Source: Glandiceps talaboti
Taxonomy: Eukaryota; Hemichordata; Enteropneusta; Spengelidae
DNA length: 64,000 nt
Direction: 5' to 3'
Assembly (NCBI RefSeq): GCF_964340395.1
Contig: NC_135555.1
Location: 10,565,931 to 10,629,930 of the forward strand
The position numbers and the translations under genes were made by a program. Of the stretch, positions 51,901 to 62,999 are shown piece after piece. Below the pieces are notes generated by a model that worked only from the letters and a program-made list of their open reading frames with translations, had not been told where the DNA came from and did no database searches. Within the stretch, counting starts at the first letter, position 1; the number at the start of each line of letters is the position of its first letter.

Positions 51901-54900
51901 AGTAAACATGTATCTACCATTTTCTGTTTCAGTATTCTGAACACCTTTCCCATCCTGACCCTGCTTGATATTTTGCACAGGATTGTCTTTTCTTAGGGTA
52001 TAATGGTTTTGTTTATGTCATGAAAATAGTCTGTTTATTTTCTGTAAACATGTATCATTGTAGTGAAAAGAAGTAGTAATAGAAATGATTCAATGAATGA
52101 ATTCACTGCATACTTACCAAAGATGGAATACCTTCAGACCAAGTCCAGAAATGAGCTTTGTAGAAACCACGTCGAGCTGCCATTATTTCATCTCCACGAT
52201 AATAGAAAATTGTCTTATTTTTGTCGACAATGTCATCAACTAAGACTGGCAGTAGACTGGTACTGTCATATATTCTGTCTGTTGGGAGATCACGTCCAGC
52301 TATATCTAGAGATGTAGCAAACAGGTCCATGAGAGAACCAAGTTGATGAATCACCTACAATACAAAGAAGAGAAATAGGCTTGGTAGAAGTTACATGTAA
52401 AAGAAACTCTGCAAACAGGACACAGACTTGTTTGAAGTTAAACATAAAGACAAGATCTTCTAACTATGTTAATTAAGCTATAAAGAGAGGTCAGTTGTCA
52501 GTCAATATAAGTTTCCCAGTGCCCAGTCTTCTTAATTAATATCTTTTCAACGGTTTTCTTAATTTTTCAGCTTAGTATCTGGAGAAGCAGGATGTATTTG
52601 CAAAATTGGTTGCAAAAATAGCCAATATTCAATGAAATCATTACAGGTATACTCAAAAGTTTACACTTACTTTGCCAGGTTTGATCTTCTCAGGCCACCA
52701 TGCAATAGTTGGTTCTCGCATACCACCTTCAAATGTTGTATGTTTACCACAAAGGAATGGACCATTTAGACCAGCTGTGAAATATTACATCAGAGAAATG
52801 TAAACTTTTAGAATAAAGTACTACATAACATTATTACATACACATATAAACACAGGGAAAACATGATCATAAAAAGGTCTCAATATTTTTTTGGATTTTT
52901 CAAATATTTTTCAGAATATAATATAATGTACCGGTAAGTTGGATTGACATCTTTCATCACAGCAAGTGGCTAAAACAATGGCTATACATTACACATCAAA
53001 TTTTATGATAGAAAATCTAACCCTATTCCCATCCGGGATCCCTAACCTAACCTTAACTCCATATGTCTTATATACAACTATGTACCTTTTGTACAGTCAG
53101 GCCAATGTTCTATACTCTTGCCCCTTCATCTTTCACTTCAGTAAGATTAGAATTGTAAACTTTTGATTGATCTTACAATGTCACAACAAACTAGTAGAAT
53201 TTCAATAATAAACATCACTGTAACCAACAATCAGTGCGCCCTCTAAGCAAATTTGACATGCCACTGACGCACACAATTTCTAGTGATGCACCAAAATTTG
53301 ATGTCCCCTATCTCTTACTATGTGGTGACTCACAAGAAATGTCCGTTTTTCTCATTTTGACTCACAACAACAACAAAATTTAGCTATCATTAGAGGGCAC
53401 ACTGCCAACAATAATTGTTCAAAACAAGTCACTGACTTCACCTACCCTTTGCTCCACCTGACAATGCAGCACCATTGTCGGATGAGAAAAACACAAATGT
53501 GTTACTATCAATCTGTAGGGTCCTGAGTTTTTCCAATATTTGTCCCACTCCATAGTCTAACTCTCTCACAGCATCTCCATATAGTCCCCTCTGACTGGTT
53601 CCTAGGAATGGCTTGGAGGCATAGTGTGGACCATGTGATGAATCAGGTGCCCAGTATAGGAAGAAAGGAACGCCGGCTTGGTTTTGCTTTTCTATGAAGC
53701 TAAGGGCTTCCTACAATGATATTTAAAGATTAATGTTTTAATGAAACAGCAAAAAAGTGAAAATTTGACATGCAGGCCTAACAACTCATTACATTGTTAA
53801 GCAATAGTTGTAGTAAGGTAATGTAAATGCAAACAAAATAGACACGGCAGATGCAGTTACTATGTTGGTCTCATAACAATACAATTCAAATAACATTCAT
53901 GTATCTCAGAACACATATAGTTATTGAACAAGATTTACTTCCAGACAAAGTCATGAATGTATATATTATGTAAGTTATAAACACTGACCATTTATGGAAA
54001 TCTTTACCTTTGTGTGCCTGGCCAATATTCATTAACATCATTAGCATATATAAAATGAATTCTACTGGTCCTACCGGTATACTGAACACTAGGTGAACTT
54101 TTTGAGATCACTATTTAATACCTCTTCTAATAATGTGTTATTGTATTGGAATTGGCAACTTTTGACACCTACAAGTCCCTGACAGATTGTCATTAGAGAG
54201 GTTTAGCTGCATGTTAGAATGTGTTCACGTACAGGAGGTTAAATTGTGCAGACATATCCACATGATGACGCACAGAGAGTTTGTGTTAGTTAACATAAAC
54301 TTGAAAGATGAAAGAATTTGTATCATCTGTTTTGAAGGCATGCCAAACTTGTCAGCATTTTAGACATTTTTCTTTTAGAGTACCCAAACGAAAACTCAAA
54401 CAAATTACATTTCTGAACTTTGATATCAAAATGACAACCATATCTTAAAGAAGAAAATTGACAAAAAGTTAATTAACACATGTTTACAATTATGTGCAGA
54501 CTGCCCTTTTCACATACAGATGCAAGCTATGTGCGTTGTGCCTTCAATGGTACTATTCATATCGGACCTATATATAATTGAACCCCCACCCCCTACCTAA
54601 ACTTACTGCTCTAGATATCAAGAATTCTAAGCTCCACTTGTATGCATTCTAACCTGAATAAAAATCTGGGTTAAATTAGACTACCCAGTCTGTTGGTTAA
54701 TATCCACTTGTATGCATTCTAACCTGAATAAAAATCTGGGTTAAATTAGACTCCCCAGTCTTCTGATTAATTTCATAGTCCTCATAGTATCTTCCAACCA
54801 TGTCTGCATCTCTGTACACTGGAATGTTTGGCGTCTTTTTATCATCATATGGCCCAAAGTGACAGTTAGGAGCACCAAAATACTCATCAAAACCATGCTT

Positions 54901-55182
54901 TAAAGGCAAATACTGTGGTCTGTGTCCTAGATGCCTGTGTTGTCAAACAAAAAGTGAAAATGTAAAAGAAAATCCAAATGAAATGATAGAAATTGGAATA
55001 GATGAATGACAAAATTAAATTACAAAAAAACCAAGAAATCATGAACCAAAAGTTGTTCGTGCAAATGAGTAAACATCCAACTGTTAGAATGATGTAAACA
55101 ATGTATAATTTATTAATTAGCATCTTGATATGACAAATGTACCATATTTGGAAATTATGTGTAAACTGCTCCCCCCCCCCCC

Positions 55183-55215
<33 letters not shown>

Positions 55216-57040
55216 ATTTGGCACAATTGTGTGATTGATTAACACTGGTATGGTGTTAATGACTGTATGGGTACCTTCATTTGAATTTGAAATTTCACAT
55301 CAGCACCTCATTGATCTAGGTATGGGGAGAGATTTGAAGCCACAGATAGCCTCTAGACTACCCTTATGACTACTTCTGACACAACATGCGGCTTATTCTT
55401 AACTTATTATACTAGTATTCCATACTTACCATTTTCCAACAAGTTTACTTCTGTAGCCAGATTTACTTAATTCTTCTGGAATGAGTATTTCAGAATCTGG
55501 TATTCCTCCAACAATATTTTGGGGTGTATAAGAACTTCTTGCATGATAATTGGTGGTATAGAAACCATTTCTTATTGGGAGGCGACCACTTAATAATGAT
55601 GCTCTTGCTGGGAGTGAAAAGATAAAAGAGAAAGGTACGCCAGAGCTTCCTTACCTGTGACTGCAGGGTGTTTTTCATCACAGTTTTTGTACCACAAAAC
55701 CATGGGTTATGCACTCCTAGTCAGTTGACCTTCAGATATTCAACAACATTTTGCTGTGTGTTTTTTTTTTTTTTTTTTTTTAGTTTATGTATATATGCAT
55801 TTTGTATTTGCATTCCATTTGTGAGTGTAACTTAACATATAAATGAAAATTAATTAAACCACTAAAAATTGTCAGGATATGTGTTATTTGGACCAAACAC
55901 GAGACATTGGATTTTGCATTTTGATTGTGTTGTTTATAACCTTGGTACATTTCAAATGTTTATTGTATTCACAGAAATAAAGTAGTCGACATCGTTAGAC
56001 AATAGTCCAACATCCGTGATAAATAAATATATTAGATGTTAATTTTAGATTACTATTAGTGGGTATAGATTGTATAAAAAGAAGTGACCCATTATGACAT
56101 TATGAACTGGTCTGATAACAATAACAATAACAAGGTCGTATTTCGTCCTTACATGGTGAACATAGTGGATTTGGTGCATAGAAGTCAGTCAGAACAGCTC
56201 CCTCTGCAGCCATTCTATCCAAATTTGGCGTTTCTTTTGCAGGATTTCCATACACTCCAAGATCTCCCCAACCCATCTGCGTATTTCAATATGACAAATA
56301 TTTTATTTGTATGTTATTCAAGTAATAAACAATATTATGAAGTTGCTCGAAAATACCACAAGCATTCGAATCAATCTGTATGATTTTAAAAAAAAATTTG
56401 AAAACAAATCATATTATAGATTGATTCGAGTGCCTGGTGAAAATACGAAGTTGTGATACGCCCCCCACGTGAGAAGGTCAAACCACAGGGGGCAGCGAAA
56501 ATGTTAGTGATCATTTGATTTTTGTGTTGGTTTAATAACACTGATTTTTTTTCTATTGTTTTTCTTTCCCCGACTACTGGAAGTGATTTTCCGTCACTGA
56601 ATATTCACTCTCGTCATCATGTTTATTGACTGAATAAAGACAATTAAGCTCTCCTTTCTGCTGTTAAATTCATCTAAATGAAAACACTTCTCACCTTATA
56701 ATTACCAAGGTATGAATTTCATTTACAGTTTACCATATTATCCTCTGGGAGGTTATATAACACTAAATAAACAGGCATTTGCATGATGATTAGACATAAT
56801 GTGGACCAAACATCACTAATATCATCATCACTAATATTTTTGCTGCCCCTGTGGTCAAACCCGGAAGTGTACGATACAACAACTTAGAAACGGAGCATTT
56901 TCTAATTAAGGAATTGCACTTACGTCATCCATGAGCATTATGATAATGTTTGGTTTGCTTGTATCAACACCCGATGTAAGATTAACGTGCATAAGTAGGA
57001 TGGAAGACAGGAACACGTGGAGAACCTTGCACGAATCCAT
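48991..57040 (-). CDS. GALNS: N-acetylgalactosamine-6-sulfatase paralogue B, with duplicated exon 8
   Basis: Exons in order of transcription: 57040-56924, 56276-56153, 55607-55430, 54934-54724, 53710-53446, 52774-52671, 52354-52118, one of 51413-51292 (8a) or 50845-50724 (8b), 50298-50181 and 49077-48991. Every exon from 2 to 10 except 7 has the same length as in paralogue A, and all phases join, giving 520 residues. A signal peptide covers about residues 1-24 ([20 protein letters not shown]). Catalytic elements are kept: MLMDD, CSPSR (the cysteine at 78), GKWHLG, DSSHGP, SDNGAA and [10 protein letters not shown]. The C-terminus is [15 protein letters not shown]...CNWPV. Head to head with TRAPPC2L as in human, so probably the positional orthologue. 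The exon 4 and exon 9 donors sit inside tandem duplications. Confidence 0.92.
49328..50203 (-). repeat. Minisatellite of 5' splice sites in GALNS-B intron 9
   Basis: Roughly 35-40 copies of a 23- or 24-bp unit. Read on the coding strand it is TGTGACCAAGGTATCATG followed by GTAAG, which is the last 18 nt of exon 9 plus its donor. The 24-bp variants carry an extra T that changes GTAAGT to GTTAAGT. Units nearest the exon include shorter 14-15-bp forms and some GGCAAG variants with no GT. A CACAGACATGG variant recurs near 49322, 49605 and 49819, showing block duplication. The repeat fills about three quarters of intron 9. Confidence 0.93.
50724..51413 (-). other. GALNS: Duplicated, phase-exclusive exons 8a and 8b of GALNS-B
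   Basis: 8a is 51413-51292 and 8b is 50845-50724. Each is 122 nt, starts in phase 0, ends in phase 2, and has its own AG acceptor and GTAAGT donor. 8a encodes [15 protein letters not shown]...[10 protein letters not shown]. 8b encodes [15 protein letters not shown]...[10 protein letters not shown]. Both keep the conserved CPG cysteine and the FHLG.DPGEKYK block. 8b is closer to the single exon 8 of paralogue A ([11 protein letters not shown]). Confidence 0.9.
51482..51532. repeat. (AAAAC)n microsatellite
   Basis: About ten CAAAA pentamers in GALNS-B intron 7. A shorter stretch of the same kind lies at about 48850-48871. Confidence 0.95.
53224..53412. mobile_element. hAT-type MITE with perfect 8-bp target duplication
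   Basis: The element 53232-53404 (173 bp) has ends CAGTGCGCCCTCTAA and TTAGAGGGCACACTG, matching at 14 of 15 positions. It is flanked on both sides by CCAACAAT (53224-53231 and 53405-53412). The CAGTG ends and 8-bp duplication fit the hAT superfamily. It lies in GALNS-B intron 5. Confidence 0.88.
54634..54773 (-). repeat. 70-bp tandem duplication of the GALNS-B exon 4 end and donor
   Basis: Copies at 54704-54773 and 54634-54703 differ at only a few bases. The first in transcription order contains the true exon 4 end (54724) with donor GTTAGA. The second carries an identical exon end and donor at 54654. Reading past the first donor gives VRMHTSGY and then a stop, so use of the second donor would truncate the enzyme. 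Confidence 0.92.
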
Positions 57041-57312
57041 GTTAACATGTTACTTGTTTTTCATTCAATCAGCTGAGATGAGAGCATTAGGCTCGAACCA
57101 AGCTAAAGTTCTACATCATTTTTACAACGCAGTTTTTTCCTTTATATCTCTATTTATAAATGTTTTAGATTCATTGACAATATTAATAATATATTAATAT
57201 ATTCATAACATAAAATTGAGTTGTATTTTATATGTAAATAAGATATATTCGTAGTGCCTAGATTTCTTTGTGAAATGAGGATGGGAAAGCCCTTTGCAAT
57301 AAAATCAACAAA
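57041..57312. promoter_or_regulatory. Short divergent promoter between GALNS-B and TRAPPC2L
   Basis: Only 272 bp separate the two start codons, which face away from each other. The interval is very AT-rich (TATTAATAATATATTAATAT near 57179) with no CpG island. It must hold both 5' UTRs and core promoters. The same head-to-head pair exists in human. Confidence 0.6.
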
Positions 57313-60300
57313 ATGGCCGTGTGTGTGGCAGTGATAGCGAAAGAGGTAAGTAAATGAATATGTTCATGAAATATGTCGTTTACAACTCTCAGTAGAATTA
57401 ATGAGCAACCATTGTCAGATACAAAGGCTAACCTCTCCAAGAGCGAAAAGCAGAACAGCGAGAGAATTCTGAATCAGAATGTACACTGTGACAAATTACT
57501 AGAATAAACTGGAGAACCAGACTGTCTACTACTTTATAGCGTGATTTTTTTTTGTTCTAAGCATTTCTTAGTGCTAGTAATTGCACTAAAAATAGATTGC
57601 TAGGTCTAGTGTCGTTCAGTTGTGCCGCTGAACATCAAATTAAGATATATGAACCCCCACCCCGGACAGGCACTGACCCTACTAAAATATATTGCAGTGT
57701 ACGTATCTATAAAATACGTAACTCAGTAACTGTTCGATTTAATAATTCATTCTGCCCTATTCAGTTATGGGAATTGTTTATGTATCCCATTATTTTCAAA
57801 CCAGATGGAGGAACTTTGGTCGTGATAGACTTAAAATACAGTGCCACACACTCCAAATATCACCACTAACCATCCCTCTAGATCTAACAAAGTAACCCTA
57901 CACTGGTTCATTAGCAGAATATGCTGGAGCGCCACCAACGACCATATTCTCAGGTGGGCGGTTCTCAGAGGAACTTGAAGTGTCAAAAAGACTAGTAACT
58001 CTCAGTATGATCTACTCAAGTTAATCCTGAGTGATTTCCTGATCCATTTTGATGACCTCTTTCTTTCAATAGAATTACCCTCTATACATAAAGACAATAC
58101 CAACAGAGAATGAACTGAAGTTTCATTACACTGTCCACACTTGTTTGGATGTGGTGGAAGAGAAAGTGTCCTCTGTCAGTAAAAGTGTCAATGATCTCAG
58201 AGAACTGTATCTAGGCTTACTCTACCCAACAGAAGATTATAAAGTGTATCCTTTGCGTTCAATATACCAACTCTGTCTGTAGTCACTGTATCATGATGCA
58301 AATGGTTAGCTGACACATCATTGGTTACATCATACGATGACACATCAGCTTACCTGTTTTGCACATGCTCAGAAAATCAGAAAATTTACCATGTAACACA
58401 TACTGTGTATATTATAATTAATTAACTTTATTACTTAACAACATGCTGTGGAAAGCATGGTATAGTAAACACAATACAATACAATACAATACAATACAAG
58501 ACAAAAATACAATACACATTACTTTTCTGCTGGGGGGATCTTTCGAGATGTATCTAAAAGAAATTTGGCAAAAGGAAGTTTATCATCTGAACTTAGAATA
58601 TACAAAAATTTATCTTATTATACATGTACTACCAAACCAGAGAGACCATTGAGTTTCAATTAGGTGGCACAATGTACAAAGTACAAAAACAAAATACAGA
58701 CACTGCAAGTGTGCAAGCATATGATATAAAAAATGATCTCACTGTGAACACAAATTGACACCACTGTGGAATGAAACAAGGAAGATTCAAAGGCAAAATT
58801 GTTTATTTGTGGTCACAGTGAGAAAAAATGTAACATATAGTGTTCGCTTTCAGTGTCTGTATTTGTTTGTGTAATTTGTATTAAAAACTGTCCAAGACAT
58901 AAAAAAACATTGTGCTGCCTAATTGAAACTATATGCTCTCTCTAGTTTGATAGTATATATAGAAGAGTTAAAATCTTACCAAAGGACTTTACTAACATTG
59001 TAATTATATAAATTTTAGCCATAAAGAAACAACTAACAGTGAGTGAGTCTGTGACCAGCAGACTTCAACTAGGACACTTTACCCATTCAACTATCATAAC
59101 TCAATTATTACCATATTCTATGATAAGCCAAGTATGTAAGGAGTCTTTTGTTATCTGTCTTCAATACATATAACATTACTCAACAAGCAAGTTATGTATT
59201 CAATGAATAGAACTGTGATACTTGACCTCTGACCTACTTATTTTAACTAATAGTATTTAATCAGACCATAGACCCTATGCTTACAGATAATTTTCTCATT
59301 TATTGCAAAAATAATTAAAAGGTGAATCCTTTAAGTAACATTTCTCTAATATAATTCATATCTATGTCTGATGATAGACCCTACACATTTAACCAGGTCT
59401 CGCTTTAACTTATTCTTTGTCTGGGACTTCAGATGTCAAAACACACTAAACAGCACTAGTTCTGTGTCTGCATCTAGGAGCTCTTCAGAGAACAAACATG
59501 CATTATAAATTCACTTTATTATTGTGCAAAGGGTCACGGTGCCATATCTATCTAAAGACAAGTATGGGGAGTATACTGCCACCCCCTAAATCCCCCAAGC
59601 TCAGAATTTTATCATTTGATAGTGGGTCTGATAAGGCGGCTGCCTTTCTTAGAAGTCAGTGCCAAGGCTAAACCACAAGTTAATTAGTGTAATCAACAAT
59701 AAAGTGCCTATCAGGGTGTGTCTTTTTTTGATATCTGATATCTGACCAGAGTAAATAAAAAACCTTGTGTTATTTAACTAAAGTTAGTTTTGAGATTACA
59801 CAGATACTTGGGTTAAAGATCAAATATTCTAAATTTGCTTTGCTGGCATGCCATGCATTCAATGAATGATTGGTATAATTAGATATGTTAATTGTTTTCA
59901 TTTGTTTATTTTACTTGTTATCTCTCTCTGATAGCTTTGTAGCTACTGTGTTCAGTTAGACTCTCTCACAGTCCTCGAAGCTTTGCATAAATAGCTAAAA
60001 CTTGGGTTGTTTTGTATGTATCTACTACATAATTGTACTCATAGTATCCCAGTATCCCTAGCCCTGTACTGTGTGCCCTCATCGATCACATAGAGCTAGC
60101 ATTTTGTTGATGTGTTAGGCGAATCTCCGAGGAGGTCCATCAGGATCTAGAGGCTACAGGAAATCATAATCTAATTTTAGGTTTGAATAAACAGCCTAAA
60201 GTGAAATGCCAGGTAGGGGAAAAGGCCTATAGCCTCTAGACGAAAACATTTGTGGAGAGGATATAGTTGAAATCCCCCAATGGTCTGAAGTTTCTTTATT

Positions 60301-62726
60301 CAATAAAATGAGGACAGGTAGAAAAATGATAGAAAATCAGTATATCTGATCATCTGTATATGCATACAGTTTCTTGCAAATACAAGTTATTAAGTAATGA
60401 ATTTGTATCATACTGTTCATGTCATAAATGAATGGAACGCTTTGCCGAACTATGTAATCATGTCAAAGAACACAAATGACTTCAAGAACAATATAGATCA
60501 GCATTTTCGCATGACTAACAGGATTTGAGAGACTTTTATTATCTGTGGATACTTGTCCCTATATGAACTGAACTGAACTGATGATTAAATCAGTGCAGTT
60601 TTTTTCACAACAGGTTTATTTCTTTAACTCAGCAAACATATCAGGTATGGGTATGTAACAAACACAAAAGTTAAATTTGTCATTGTAGTGGAAACTTCAA
60701 ACACAACTCTCCGAGACAATGAAATCAGAAGTGTAAGTATACATTCAGTCATCTACATCTTGTTTTTATCTCACTTTACTAGACTATTATAGACACGAGT
60801 TGGGTTAATTTAGCGATAGTCAACATTAGAGATGTAAAGCAAACTGAGCAACTCATCTCAAGAAGAAACAATATATTGCAAACATTTGATGACAAATGCC
60901 ATCGTTTTGAATTGGAGTTTTCATTCTTTTTTTCCGACAAACATATCTACTGGGAACTCTTCCTTTTCTTATGTGTATTATTATTTTTGAACTTGCAATA
61001 AAAAGTAATTAAAAACAAAAAAGTGATAGACTGTGCACCTTTAATGTAAAAGGTCATAAAAAGGTCATATGACCTTGTTCATTGACCTATATAATGTTGC
61101 TATGGTAACACAGTATAACAGTACAGGTGACAGATTAACTCCTTCAGTGACTAATATAATCTTATATAAGACTAACTGTTACTTTAAGATTAGAGTTAAT
61201 AGCCTGTGAGTTGCTTGTACACATGGTAGTTAGGTTAGACAAAAGTTAAGATTAAGGACAGTAACCCTATGTAACTCGTAAATCTCACAGCAGTGTTTTT
61301 TACATTCTGAATGGTGGTGGTCTTTAGATACCGTATGACATACCAGCCACACAGCAAATAATGTTAGACAAGTGTTGATAATAAGTGTGTGTGGATATGA
61401 CCAATAAAAGATGTATTATACTATGGTAAAGTCTCTTAAAATTAATGGTATTCCCATGTCCACAGACTACCAACTCTTGTCATGGGGCTACCATAATTCA
61501 CAGCTGATCGTGCAGTGATTTAGAAGATTTACAGACATCAAAGTATTTTAATACACACATATTTCCAATGGGGGGGTCCTCTTTTTTCAGTTCGGGACTA
61601 TGGGTCACCATCCTTGGGCTACCAATTTCAGAAAGGTTTAATCCACTGGGACTACAAAAAGAAGTTAATTTCCTGCTCTGTATGAATTTGTAAGATGTCT
61701 TGTACTAAGTTATAATACAGTTTAGAAGTGACACAAGCTGAGTTTTATATTGATTTGTACTTGGATGATAATATCTACACAAAACCTTGATGAAACTATT
61801 TCAGTATAATATTAATATTGATGCATTGCATGAATTCAATGGCATTACTAATCACGTTCTGGTGTTATCATAGTTGGTATCCTGTAGAGGTTTTCTTAAC
61901 ACTTTAGTATATACATACACTGAATTATGTCATCAAATCATTTATATATAATGCTTGAATATCATGTCTAAGTTCTATCTATAGCAAGTTTTTCAAGAAG
62001 AACAATGCTAAAGTGATACCAATCTTTATTTTGTCTACAGATGTTTCGCAAGCTTCATAATGCATATACCGATATGTTATGTAATCCATTTTACATACCA
62101 GGAGAAACAGTGAAATCCAGGTTAGTATGAAACTGTTCACAGACATGACGTATTAAAACAGTTACTATAGATTGGAATGAAAATCTTATGATAAAAGTGT
62201 TTTCTTGAACTTGACATACACAAGATAAGCAATTCAATTCTTGTTACCATAAAGGCCAGGGTTTTAATCTCAAGGTTCTGGCAATAACTGTTATCTTATC
62301 AGTGGAACCATGGGATTTACATAGGATCATTCTTTAGTTCTGGGCCAACGTTTTCTATAGCTTTGTCAGACTTGGTTTTTCAAACTTTTTAATTTTAATT
62401 CATTTTCAAAGTGGGCCTAGAACTTTACCACCTAGGCACATCATAGAAATAACAATCACATGATTTCACCGTCAACACTATGTTTGCTTCACAGGCTACA
62501 CATACAGACACGAGTCAATATCCATATTCTATTGTTAGCCTTTAGTATGTGGTAAAATGCTAGTAGTACTAGTAGTATAACAAATTAGATTTATTTCTTG
62601 TTTTTAAACAGTGAATGCGCAAGTATTGTAGTGACAGATATATTTTTATTTTCAACTTTCAACAGATTATTTGACAAAGTGGTATCTCAGATGATGGTGC
62701 CAGTACCTGAAGTCCAGTCATCATGA
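57313..62726 (+). CDS. TRAPPC2L: Trafficking protein particle complex subunit 2-like
   Basis: Exons 57313-57345, 58073-58245, 60645-60732, 62041-62120 and 62666-62726 (TGA), joined in phase, give 144 residues (human 140). The sequence opens [11 protein letters not shown], then [69 protein letters not shown] and CNPFYIPG, the TRAPPC2L/sedlin longin-like fold. It is a subunit of the TRAPP tethering complexes that activate Rab1-type GTPases in ER-Golgi traffic. Intron 2 has a GTATCCTTT donor of U12 type. The C-terminal tail (VPVPEVQSS) is slightly longer than in human. Polyadenylation signal AATAAA at 62993-62998. Confidence 0.95.
58470..58500. repeat. (AATAC)n microsatellite
   Basis: About six AATAC pentamers in TRAPPC2L intron 2. 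Confidence 0.9.
58652..58930. mobile_element. Inverted-repeat MITE in the TRAPPC2L U12 intron
   Basis: The ends AGTTTCAATTAGGTGGCACA and, inverted, ...TGTGCTGCCTAATTGAAACT match except at one or two bases. An inner pair (CAAAATACAGACACTG / CAGTGTCTGTATTTG) extends the fold. A partial copy lies at 48110-48300. No clear target duplication. Confidence 0.75.
60427..60525 (+). pseudogene. LINE tail fragment
   Basis: The frame reads [11 protein letters not shown] then [13 protein letters not shown], the common WNxLP...SxxxFKxxLD C-terminal pattern of non-LTR retrotransposon proteins. No upstream reverse transcriptase is left. Different from the 47-kb fragment. Confidence 0.55.
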
Positions 62727-62992
62727 TAAGATATTGCCAATGATTCATGGTGTGGTGAATTTGTACATACTTAGATCTCGGACAATTTATATAACCTATA
62801 CATGTAACTTTTGTTGCTGAATGTGTGGACTTTTCAGTGACCTGCTGTTGTAAATTTGCTTAGCAAGTTTTGGTATGTGTCATCAAACATCAACTGGTGA
62901 GAGAAGACCTACTTGTGTACAGTCAGTATGATTGTGTTTTTGGGAAATCTACAGAAAACTCAACAGAGTTGTATTTTGTGCCACTACCAATC

Positions 62993-62998
62993 AATAAA
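62993..62998 (+). terminator. Candidate polyadenylation signal, TRAPPC2L
   Basis: AATAAA about 270 nt after the TRAPPC2L stop. Confidence 0.55.
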
Positions 62999-62999
62999 T

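Larger units (their letters stand above)
58246..60644 (+). other. TRAPPC2L: U12-type (minor spliceosome) intron of TRAPPC2L
   Basis: The donor reads GTATCCTTTG and the 3' end has TTCTTTAAC with its branch A about 17 nt before the acceptor AG. The consensus branch sequence is TTCCTTAAC. The exon junction is phase 2. The 2.4-kb intron also contains an (AATAC)n run, an inverted-repeat element and a LINE tail fragment. Confidence 0.85.

Noticed and set aside
54887-55123. 78-codon minus-strand frame upstream of GALNS-B exon 4
   Set aside because: It is intronic sequence merging into exon 4 in another frame.
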